From Chloroflexota bacterium (GTDB taxonomy: Bacteria > Chloroflexota > Anaerolineae > J102), in assembly GCA_003353825.1 (NCBI GenBank), contig PIVW01000413.1, positions 1-5,240 on the forward strand: a DNA stretch of 5,240 nt. The letters run 5' to 3'. Numbering within the stretch: position 1 is the stretch's first letter; the number at the start of each line of letters is the position of its first letter. The notes under the pieces were generated by a model. That model ran no database searches, was not told the DNA's origin, and saw nothing but the letters and a program-made list of their open reading frames with translations. This document shows positions 1 to 5,216 of the stretch, piece by piece. A program made the position numbers and the translations under genes.

Positions 1-496
1 CTGCACGTTTGCTGATCTCGAGCCCTTCGATGGGCAGGTCGGCAGGAAGGGCATCTATCACTCGCAGCCAACTCAACGGCAGGAACTTACGATTGGCAAC
101 GACCAGTTCCAGTGTCACGGTTTCGCCTACAAACGCGCGCGTCTCCGAAAAACGGCGGTCGAAGTCCAGACCAAAAACGGCGAAGCGATTCCACAGCCAG
201 CTAACGGCGACAATAGTCAGCAGGAGAGCGGCGATGGTGAGCAAGGCACTGAGCTTGAAAAGCAATCCCACGAGTGTGAGGAGCATCGCCATCGCCATCC
301 AGGCATCGCTGAATTGCTCTTTTATCTGAAGGTCTATTTTGCGAGTGCCGAACCCGAAATAACTCGCTACGCGCCCGCGACGATGTACTCCGCTAGTAGC
401 AGCATGCTCTTGACTATCACGCTGCATCGAAGCTCGTGCTTCTTGAGCGTTGGGGCCTCGCATCTTTCGGCGGATGCGGCGCATTTCATCGGACAT
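1..496 (-). CDS. DUF58 domain membrane protein, N-terminal part (cut by window edge)
   Basis: This is the first 165 residues of a protein that continues beyond base 1. A charged, Arg-rich N-terminal stretch (residues 1-65) is followed by two closely spaced hydrophobic segments (about 66-84 and 86-103). Next comes a beta-rich section with FDRRFSETRAFVGETVTLEL at about 112-131 and PLSWLRVIDALP at about 139-150. Two N-terminal membrane helices followed by a basic RxF...GE.v.l...v.N....P..wl.v.D motif is the usual front of DUF58 proteins, whose missing C-terminal half would hold the vWA-like DUF58 domain. The gene lies downstream of moxR on the same strand, the classic pairing, so it is probably a membrane partner of that ATPase. 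The ATG at 496 is the first possible start: the frame is open back to a stop at 605-607 but has no ATG, GTG or TTG. No clear Shine-Dalgarno precedes it, because the upstream DNA is an 8-bp tandem repeat. Met5 and Met12 are alternative starts. The family call is fairly sure; the cellular role is not known. Confidence 0.82.
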   Translation of the reverse strand, partial: MSDEMRRIRRKMRGPNAQEARASMQRDSQEHAATSGVHRRGRVASYFGFGTRKIDLQIKEQFSDAWMAMAMLLTLVGLLFKLSALLTIAALLLTIVAVSWLWNRFAVFGLDFDRRFSETRAFVGETVTLELVVANRKFLPLSWLRVIDALPADLPIEGLEISKRA

Positions 497-500
497 TAGG

Positions 501-556
501 TGGTCGCGTGGTCGTTTGGTCGCGTGGTCGGTTAGTCGCGTGGTCGTTTGGTCGGA
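501..556. repeat. 8-bp tandem repeat, about 7 copies (TGGTCGNN)
   Basis: From 501 the plus strand reads in steps of eight: TGGTCGCG, TGGTCGTT, TGGTCGCG, TGGTCGGT, TAGTCGCG, TGGTCGTT, TGGTCGGA, then decays (GGGTTGCT). The first six bases are nearly constant and the last two vary. The array begins four bases upstream of the DUF58 ATG (496), so it occupies the place where a ribosome binding site would sit. On the transcribed (minus) strand it reads CGACCA-type repeats with no purine-rich SD. It may be a slippage-prone microsatellite. Any effect on translation of the DUF58 gene is inference. Confidence 0.85.
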
Positions 557-665
557 GGGTTGCTTATTCTCGGATTCGAACTGAGTACAGGCGGTCGCAC
601 TTTGTCACCTTGTGCCCCAGGTGAAGACGAGTCACTAATGGCTAACTGCCACATACAGCCTAGAA
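557..665. other. Rest of moxR-DUF58 intergenic region, with a weak hairpin
   Basis: No gene is supported here. The only structure seen is the inverted repeat TCACCT (605-610) / AGGTGA (619-624) with an 8-base loop. It lies about 40 bases downstream of the moxR stop but has no T-run on either strand, so it is not a convincing intrinsic terminator. An RNA-processing or pausing hairpin is possible. Together with the tandem repeat, the moxR-DUF58 gap is 169 bp, long for a pair that is usually tightly linked. Confidence 0.4.
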
Positions 666-1601
666 CTACTGAAATACCGGCACCTCCACATCACCGACTA
701 CTTCCGCCACCACCTCACCGGGGGTGCGGCCGCGTAGGCGGGTTTGCGGGCTGATATGGATGCGATGCGTGAGTACGTAAGGTGTCATGGCTTGAACATC
801 ATCGGGTAAGACAAAGTCTCTTCCCTCGATAGCTGCCCGCGCCTGGCAGGTGCGGTAGAGCGCCAGGCTGCCGCGCGGGCTCACACCCAGGTCGACAGCA
901 GGGTGATCTCGCGTGGCCCGTACCACACGAACCAGATATTCTCGTACCGAGGCTTGCACACGCACCTCCCTGACTGCGGCTTGCATGGCCACGATTTGCT
1001 CAGCGTCTGTCACAGCCCCCAGCTCGAACATTGGATCTCGACGCGAGTAACGTTCCAGGATATCGTTCTCTTCAGGCTCGTTGGGATAGCCCAGCGCGGT
1101 TTTTATCAGAAACCGGTCGAGTTGAGCCTCAGGTAGGGGAAAAGTTCCCTCCAATTCGATGGGATTCTGTGTTGCCAACACCATAAAGGGACGAGGCAGC
1201 GCGTATGTGTCGCGATCGACCGTGATCTGCTGCTCCTGCATGGCCTCGAGTAGAGAGGACTGGGTACGCGGTGTGGCGCGATTGATTTCATCGGCCAACA
1301 CGATCTGTCCCATGATAGGGCCGGGGCGAAATTCGAATTCCTGGGTTTTCTGGTTGTACCAGGATATCCCGGTCACATCCGAAGGAAGCAGGTCGGGTGT
1401 GAACTGAATACGCGAGAAGGAGCATCCCAGCGAGCGAGCGAGAGCCCTTGCCAGGGTCGTCTTACCTATGCCCGGCACATCTTCAAAGAGGATATGACCT
1501 TCGCAGAGTAGTGCAATCAAGGCAAGATCGGAGATAGCCTGTTTGCCGATGACAACCTGCCCAATCTGATTCCGCAGGTTCTGAGCGAATTCGTGAATCA
1601 T
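666..1601 (-). CDS. MoxR-family AAA+ ATPase
   Basis: A 311-residue AAA+ ATPase of the MoxR type, thought to work as a chaperone-like ATPase on membrane or vWA-domain partners. Numbered from the ATG at 1601, the landmarks are Walker A EDVPGIGKTTLA (40-51, Lys47, Thr48), Walker B IVLADE (101-106, Glu106), sensor 1 LATQNP (143-148, Asn147), Arg-finger motif EAQLDRF (159-165, Arg164), and sensor 2 SPRG (242-245, Arg244) in the lid domain. Length and motif order are those of an intact family member. A longer frame begins at a TTG at 1628, but that start has no ribosome site. The ATG at 1601 has a weak AAGG six bases upstream and yields the usual short MoxR N-terminus (MIHEFAQNLRNQIGQVVIGK), so I prefer it. 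The DUF58 gene downstream on the same strand supports the assignment. The exact substrate cannot be told from the sequence, and no symbol beyond the family name is justified. Confidence 0.95.
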   Translation of the reverse strand: MIHEFAQNLRNQIGQVVIGKQAISDLALIALLCEGHILFEDVPGIGKTTLARALARSLGCSFSRIQFTPDLLPSDVTGISWYNQKTQEFEFRPGPIMGQIVLADEINRATPRTQSSLLEAMQEQQITVDRDTYALPRPFMVLATQNPIELEGTFPLPEAQLDRFLIKTALGYPNEPEENDILERYSRRDPMFELGAVTDAEQIVAMQAAVREVRVQASVREYLVRVVRATRDHPAVDLGVSPRGSLALYRTCQARAAIEGRDFVLPDDVQAMTPYVLTHRIHISPQTRLRGRTPGEVVAEVVGDVEVPVFQ

Positions 1602-1714
1602 AAGAAACCTTGTGTTTGGTGAAAACAACCAGCGATGCCATCTTTCTTATTGCTGACGACTAAACCCTATTCTACCACCGCCCCCCGGAATTGCTAGGAG
1701 AACGGTATGCTGAT

Positions 1715-1742
1715 AATGTATCGCAAATAGTTGAGATAGCAA
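1715..1742 (-). promoter_or_regulatory. Candidate sigma-70-like promoter for moxR
   Basis: On the minus strand, TTGCTA (1742-1737) and TACATT (1720-1715) match four of six positions each of the -35 and -10 consensus, with a 16-base spacer. Transcription from here would give a leader of roughly 100 bases before the moxR ATG at 1601. The match is modest, and such hits occur by chance in AT-rich spacers. Confidence 0.25.
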
Positions 1743-1938
1743 GTTAACCTGATGAAGGGGTGATACGGATGCTAGTGCGAGCAGTTATGATTATGCTATG
1801 ATTGCTGTTATCTTTCAAACAATGACTGGCCGGTAACTTGATCTCATATTCTCAACCTGAAGCGACCTTATATCTTATAGTGACACCAGAGACAGATAGC
1901 GCCCCCACTTTTTTGTCCGCACTCTACCCCACGATGGT

Positions 1939-1944
1939 GGGAGG
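1939..1944 (+). promoter_or_regulatory. Ribosome binding site that fixes the TTG start of the LysM-CAP gene
   Basis: GGGAGG lies ten bases before the TTG at 1955. An in-frame TAA at 1946-1948 rules out any earlier start, and a start further downstream would cut into the signal peptide. The strong SD and the intact lipoprotein signal therefore both point to the TTG. Confidence 0.8.
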
Positions 1945-1954
1945 ATAACAGGCC

Positions 1955-3076
1955 TTGACGCTTCGCCACACCATTTTGCTGATTCTGACAATAGGGTTGC
2001 TCGCTGCTTGTAGTATGCCTGTTGAGATCGCAGAATCGGAAGAAACCGGGAAACGTGTACTGCGCCTGACAATTCTCGAGGACAGTCGAGGTACCGCTAC
2101 GCCCACGCCGATTCCGCCCTCACCTACACCCTATCCCACCCCCACACCAGATACGCGCCCTCGCCATATTGTCACACGGGGAGACTCGCCTTGGAGCATC
2201 GCCAACCAGCATGGTGTGAAACTCAACGATCTGTTGAGGGCCAATCGCATTTATGATCCGGCCAGCTTGAAGGGTGGTGATGAATTGATCATCCCCATCG
2301 AACCCACCGCCACGGTCACCCCCACCGCTACGGTCACCCCAACCATACCTACGCCGGCCACCCCATCACCCTCGGTAACACCCACACTCACGCCAACGCC
2401 TGATGTGCGCGTGTTACACACTGTTGAATCGGGCGATTCCCTATGGCTTATTGCCGCCCTGAATGGCATCACCATTGAGGATATTGTGGCTGCAAATGGC
2501 GAAATCAATCCCAATCGCTTAAGGGTCGGCATGGTACTTGAGATCCCTCTCACGCCTTCAGCCACTCCGACACCCCTGACCCGAACTCCCACGCCGACAC
2601 TTACGCCAACGCTCACCCCGACATTGACCCCCACGCCGGTTCCCTTCACCCCGCCCCCCGTTTATTATCCCGAGCGAGCGGCTGACTGGCAAGGTTTTAT
2701 TCTCGACTTGATCAATGAGCGGCGCATTGCTCATGGACTCCAACCCTTGGCATGGTCAGAAACATTGGCACGAGCCGCACAGGCACATGCCGGCGATTGC
2801 GCCAAACATGAAGAATGTAGCCATGCGGGATCCGATGGCTCCGACCTGCGCCAGCGCTTATCGCGGGTGGCTTATGAACCTCGCTGGGCCGGAGAAAATT
2901 GGGCCTTTGGCAGTAATCCTATACAGGTATTCACCTGGTGGTACGATGAACCTCCCGGCGCCGACCCCCACCGCCGCAACCTGTTGCACCCATACTATCG
3001 CGAGATCGGCATCGGCATTGCCCGAGATCCTTGGGGCTGGTACTATTTCATCGCCGATTTCGGCGCCGTGGAGTAA
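1955..3076 (+). CDS. Exported lipoprotein: two LysM domains plus C-terminal CAP/SCP domain
   Basis: A 373-residue secreted protein. Residues 1-19 form a lipoprotein signal peptide with lipobox LLAAC, so Cys19 should be lipidated and the mature protein anchored outside the cytoplasmic membrane. A short charged stretch and a Pro/Thr linker (47-68) lead to LysM 1 (about 70-114, HIVTRGDSPWSIANQHGV), a second Thr-Pro linker (117-149), LysM 2 (about 153-198, HTVESGDSLWLIAALNGI), a third linker (199-236), and a CAP/SCP domain (about 243-371). LysM domains bind peptidoglycan or other GlcNAc-containing glycans. CAP landmarks are His278, CSHAGSDGSDLRQRL (288-302), GENWA (313-317, Glu314), HRRNLLHP (339-346, His339) and YYFIADFG (363-370). 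Cys282 and Cys288 might form a disulfide. The enzymatic activity of bacterial CAP domains is generally unsettled, so a structural, adhesive or wall-associated role is as likely as catalysis. The linkers contain short tandem DNA repeats. TPTP linkers of this kind are common in Chloroflexota. The gene stands alone and is divergent from moxR. Confidence 0.93.
   Translation: MTLRHTILLILTIGLLAACSMPVEIAESEETGKRVLRLTILEDSRGTATPTPIPPSPTPYPTPTPDTRPRHIVTRGDSPWSIANQHGVKLNDLLRANRIYDPASLKGGDELIIPIEPTATVTPTATVTPTIPTPATPSPSVTPTLTPTPDVRVLHTVESGDSLWLIAALNGITIEDIVAANGEINPNRLRVGMVLEIPLTPSATPTPLTRTPTPTLTPTLTPTLTPTPVPFTPPPVYYPERAADWQGFILDLINERRIAHGLQPLAWSETLARAAQAHAGDCAKHEECSHAGSDGSDLRQRLSRVAYEPRWAGENWAFGSNPIQVFTWWYDEPPGADPHRRNLLHPYYREIGIGIARDPWGWYYFIADFGAVE
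2306..2341 (+). repeat. 18-bp tandem duplication in linker 2 (TATVTP x2)
   Basis: Two in-frame 18-base units (2306-2323 and 2324-2341) encode TATVTP twice and differ only at two third-codon positions (GCC/GCT, CCC/CCA). This is a recent-looking duplication inside the linker between the LysM domains. Confidence 0.85.
2591..2638 (+). repeat. 12-bp repeat in linker 3 (TPTL x3 + TPTP)
   Basis: Four 12-base in-frame units encode TPTL, TPTL, TPTL and TPTP. The nucleotide copies have diverged at several positions, but the peptide is conserved. This suggests selection for a rigid, extended spacer before the CAP domain, and an older expansion than that in linker 2. Confidence 0.8.
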
Positions 3077-3178
3077 CCATTGTATTGCCACCTCGACTGA
3101 AGCTACTTTACAAACATGAGTTTCGTTCTCGGATGACGCTGGACAACAGACTATAAACGATGCCGCCTATCGCTCTGA

Positions 3179-3202
3179 AACGTTTGGCCATCGTCCAACG
3201 TT
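3179..3202. repeat. Inverted repeat AACGTT(T)GG / CCAACGTT
   Basis: The arms AACGTTTGG (3179-3187) and CCAACGTT (3195-3202) pair over 8 bp with one bulged T and a 7-base loop. The repeat lies 103 bases after the LysM-CAP stop and about 70 bases before the ssnA-like start. It has no following T-run, so it is a poor intrinsic terminator. It could be an operator for the ssnA-like gene or an mRNA hairpin; the sequence does not decide which. Confidence 0.55.
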
Positions 3203-3258
3203 AATCGTCTACCGCTGCTGACTTCACAATTTCCCAACAAACCTTCAAAAACTATTCC

Positions 3259-3262
3259 GGAG
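3259..3262 (+). promoter_or_regulatory. Ribosome binding site of the ssnA-like gene
   Basis: GGAG followed by an eight-base A-rich spacer (AAAATACG) to the ATG at 3271. This agrees with the protein start, where MLITNGRVIT is the usual first beta strand of the family. Confidence 0.7.
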
Positions 3263-3270
3263 AAAATACG

Positions 3271-4611
3271 ATGCTGATTACCAATGGCAGAGTTATTACG
3301 TTTGGTGACGATCCGCAAATGATTGAAAGTGGCGCGGTGCTAATTGACGGCGATACCATTGCCGCGGTCGGAACCAGTACAGCGTTGGAGGAACAGTTCC
3401 CCGAGGTCGAGCGACTGGACGCGCAAGGTATGTTGGTGATGCCTGGCATGATCTGCGCGCATACCCATTTTTATGGCGCCTTCGCCCGGGGCATGTATAT
3501 TCCCGGCCCCGCCATGAGAGATTTCCCAGAGATCCTGGAGCGACTATGGTGGCCACTGGATCGAGCTTTGGACTCGGAAGGCGTGCGCTATTCGGCCTGT
3601 GGGCCCCTTGTCGATGCCATTCGATACGGCACCACCACGCTCATCGATCATCATGCCAGCAATACCTTTATCGATGGTTCCTTGGATGTGATCGCCGAGG
3701 CAGTCATGGAATCCGGTTTGAGCGCCTGCCTGTGCTATGAAGTGAGCGACCGCGATGGCCCGGAAGTGACAGCGGCAAGCATTCGCGAAAACGTCCGTTT
3801 TATCGAGAAGACGCGCAGGGAGCGTAGCCCCCAATTGGCGGGCACCTTTGGTATGCACGCGGCCCTCACCCTCAGCGATGAAACACTGGCACAATGTGTG
3901 GGCGAGGCCGAGGGCTTGGGCGACGTTGGTTTTCATATTCACGCCGCTGAAGGTACTGCCGACCGCGAGCATTCGCTGGCGACCTATGATATGCGCACGA
4001 TAGATCGTCTGGCCGATCGGGGCATCCTGGGGCCACGCACCATCGTCGGCCATGCCATCGACATCGATACCTGGGAGATGGCCGTGCTGCGTGATACCGG
4101 AACCTGGATTAGCCACCAACCCCGCTCCAATATGAACAACGCCGTGGGGGTTGTGGATGTGCCTACTATGCTACGTGGCGGGGTCAAACTGGTGTTGGGA
4201 AATGACGGGTTTTCTAATGACATGTTCGAAGAGATGCGCGTGGCCTATCTATTGCATAAATCGGCGCGCAACGACCCCCGTGTTTTAGCGGCCGACCAAT
4301 TGCTGGCAGTGGCCAATGGCGCCAATGCTGCACTCGCCCAACAGTTTTTCAAGCGGCCATTGGGGCGTCTGCAAGCCGGGGCCGCCGCCGATATCATCCT
4401 GCTCGATTATGACCCGCCCACACCACTGAGTATCGATAACTTCCCCTGGCATATCATGTTCGGGTTCGATGGACGCAAGGTCGATACAACCATTGCCGGC
4501 GGGCGCGTGCTCATGCGTAGCGGCGAGATCTTGCATCTGGATGTGGAGCGCATCAATGCCCGCAGCCGCGAGCTAGCGCAAGAGACGTGGGAGCGCTTTT
4601 GGGCGATGTAG
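3271..4611 (+). CDS. ssnA: SsnA-like metal-dependent aminohydrolase (amidohydrolase superfamily)
   Basis: A 446-residue cytosolic enzyme of the Atz/Trz (COG0402-type) amidohydrolases. These hydrolyse C-N bonds, typically deaminating or dechlorinating N-heterocycles with one divalent metal. Metal and catalytic residues are His64 and His66 (AHTHF), His224 and Glu227 (HIHAAE), His261 (VGHAID) and Asp312 (GNDGF). A small beta-sandwich is formed by residues 1-60 and about 365-415 (AGAAADIILLDYDPPTPL). Compared from memory with E. coli SsnA (about 442 residues), shared signatures include LWWPLDRAL, TLIDHHAS, SNMNNAVG, SDMFEEM-like NDMFEEM and PTPL, so SsnA is the closest named relative I recognise. 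SsnA is often found in selenium-linked purine catabolism clusters, but its substrate is not firmly known, and no other gene of such a cluster is in this window. GGAG (3259-3262) lies eight bases before the ATG. The small gene downstream may share the transcript. A related deaminase (for example of guanine, 8-oxoguanine or a pyrimidine) cannot be excluded. Confidence 0.88.
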   Translation: MLITNGRVITFGDDPQMIESGAVLIDGDTIAAVGTSTALEEQFPEVERLDAQGMLVMPGMICAHTHFYGAFARGMYIPGPAMRDFPEILERLWWPLDRALDSEGVRYSACGPLVDAIRYGTTTLIDHHASNTFIDGSLDVIAEAVMESGLSACLCYEVSDRDGPEVTAASIRENVRFIEKTRRERSPQLAGTFGMHAALTLSDETLAQCVGEAEGLGDVGFHIHAAEGTADREHSLATYDMRTIDRLADRGILGPRTIVGHAIDIDTWEMAVLRDTGTWISHQPRSNMNNAVGVVDVPTMLRGGVKLVLGNDGFSNDMFEEMRVAYLLHKSARNDPRVLAADQLLAVANGANAALAQQFFKRPLGRLQAGAAADIILLDYDPPTPLSIDNFPWHIMFGFDGRKVDTTIAGGRVLMRSGEILHLDVERINARSRELAQETWERFWAM

Positions 4612-4647
4612 ATCTTAAGGTCGCCCTGCCATTCACGAGTTATCGAA

Positions 4648-4653
4648 AAGGGG
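4648..4653 (+). promoter_or_regulatory. Ribosome binding site of the orphan gene
   Basis: AAGGGG stands nine bases before the ATG at 4663. It is the strongest argument that this short AT-rich frame is translated. Confidence 0.65.
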
Positions 4654-4662
4654 TAACAAACT

Positions 4663-5067
4663 ATGAAACCCAAGAATCCGGTTCCTAATACCATGCAAAA
4701 CTGGTTGACAGAAATTGCTGTGGGATACAATGATGCTTTAGAGACATTACCATTTACCAAATTAATGGGACATAAGGCCAGTGAGAAGGATCTGTTCCAA
4801 CTGGCGCCACTCATCTGTTTGAAACTCAGGGGCTTGCCAAAGACAAAAAGACTTGAAACGAAAGCCAAAGAGGCGGCATTATCAACCTATGTGGCTACAA
4901 CGAGTTACAACCCTAAAGTGCTAGATAATCCTCATATAGCTTTCGCTCTGGCTTATCTAGCCAGTCATTACGGGCTTGATCTGCTCACAGAAAACGCAGT
5001 GGCGGAGATTATGGATTATATTGCTCAAGAGCAAAGACAACTTGCTATAAGAATCGAGCATTCTTAA
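4663..5067 (+). CDS. Small AT-rich hypothetical protein, unrecognised family
   Basis: A 134-residue protein that I do not recognise. It has no signal peptide and no clear membrane helix, and it looks mostly helical. A Lys/Arg-rich centre (about 53-69, LKLRGLPKTKRLETKAK) sits between two hydrophobic patches (45-52, LFQLAPLI, and 93-105, FALAYLASHYGLD), and the C-terminal helix is acidic to mixed (AVAEIMDYIAQEQRQLAIRI). The start is supported by AAGGGG at 4648-4653 with a nine-base spacer. The gene lies 51 bases after the ssnA-like stop on the same strand, so co-transcription is possible. Its base composition is unlike its neighbour: lines 4681-4800 are about 40% GC against about 63% in a counted ssnA line. 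This suggests recent acquisition or a different origin. The real-gene call rests on the good ribosome site, the length and the natural residue composition. No function can be offered. Confidence 0.72.
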   Translation: MKPKNPVPNTMQNWLTEIAVGYNDALETLPFTKLMGHKASEKDLFQLAPLICLKLRGLPKTKRLETKAKEAALSTYVATTSYNPKVLDNPHIAFALAYLASHYGLDLLTENAVAEIMDYIAQEQRQLAIRIEHS

Positions 5068-5128
5068 GTCTGAGAATTCAATAACGTACGGAAATCTACC
5101 GTCAATTCAGGACGTAATTCCGCATGGG

Positions 5129-5185
5129 CACTGGGGTCGTTGAATGGGATTGATTAGATTCAAGTCAGCGCCAGTGAGATTTTTT
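5129..5185 (+). terminator. Candidate Rho-independent terminator (compound hairpin plus T6)
   Basis: CACTGG (5129-5134) pairs with CCAGTG (5171-5176). Inside it, TTGAAT (5140-5145) pairs with ATTCAA (5158-5163), leaving internal loops. The structure is followed after three bases by a run of six T (5180-5185). It lies 61 bases after the stop of the orphan gene and could end its transcript. The stem is interrupted, so efficiency is doubtful. The same 5' arm can also pair over nine bases with 5230-5238. Confidence 0.35.
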
Positions 5186-5216
5186 GGATTTTGAACAATT
5201 CCGCCAAAGAAAATCC
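5186..5216. repeat. 7-bp inverted repeat GGATTTT / AAAATCC
   Basis: GGATTTT (5186-5192) and AAAATCC (5210-5216) are perfect inverted copies around a 17-base loop. The repeat sits inside the candidate MITE-like element and overlaps its right arm. It adds to the folded character of this edge but has no assigned role. Confidence 0.4.

Larger units (their letters stand above)
1602..1954. promoter_or_regulatory. Divergent intergenic region between moxR and the LysM-CAP gene
   Basis: This 353-bp stretch is AT-richer than the flanking genes, has no convincing coding frame, and must hold promoters for both divergent genes. For the plus-strand gene I see only weak AT-rich candidates around 1868-1880 (TTATATCTTATAG) without a good -35 box. 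A TATGATT direct repeat lies near 1786-1804. A small hairpin CCCAC (1928-1932) / GTGGG (1937-1941) with a 4-base loop overlaps the ribosome site of the lipoprotein gene and could partly mask it. That is inference from base pairing alone. Confidence 0.5.
3077..3270. other. Intergenic region between the LysM-CAP gene and ssnA
   Basis: No gene is seen in these 194 bases. They contain one good inverted repeat (3179-3202), annotated separately, and a TATAAA at 3152-3157 without a recognisable -35 box. The ssnA-like gene probably has its own promoter here, since no canonical terminator or promoter stands out and the spacing is too long for simple translational coupling. Confidence 0.4.

Noticed and set aside
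562..585. tRNA T-arm-like sequence GTTCGAATC on the minus strand, with a short possible acceptor end after it
   Set aside because: The T stem has an A-C mismatch, and no matching acceptor strand, D-arm or anticodon arm is found at the required distance upstream. TTCGAA is itself a palindrome and arises easily by chance.
9..754. Several short plus-strand frames at the left edge (60-106 residues)
   Set aside because: They are antisense to the DUF58 gene, lie in the repeat-containing spacer or overlap the moxR end, and are rich in Ser/Arg or Trp/Gly/Val as expected of shadow frames.
1602..1628. TTG start at 1628 giving a 9-residue longer MoxR
   Set aside because: No ribosome site precedes it, and the extra residues do not resemble MoxR N-termini. 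The ATG at 1601 fits better.
2251..2649. 132-residue Val/Gly-rich open frame on the minus strand
   Set aside because: It is the antisense of the Thr-Pro linkers; the ACN/CCN codons read backwards as GGN/GTN. It has no domain or ribosome site.
3544..4119. 191-residue open frame on the minus strand inside the ssnA-like gene
   Set aside because: It lies wholly antisense to a well-supported enzyme gene whose conserved motifs span the region. Long antisense frames are expected in GC-rich genes.
4407..4868. 153-residue minus-strand frame spanning the end of the ssnA-like gene and the start of the orphan gene
   Set aside because: It crosses two plus-strand genes with their own ribosome sites, and its sequence resembles no family.
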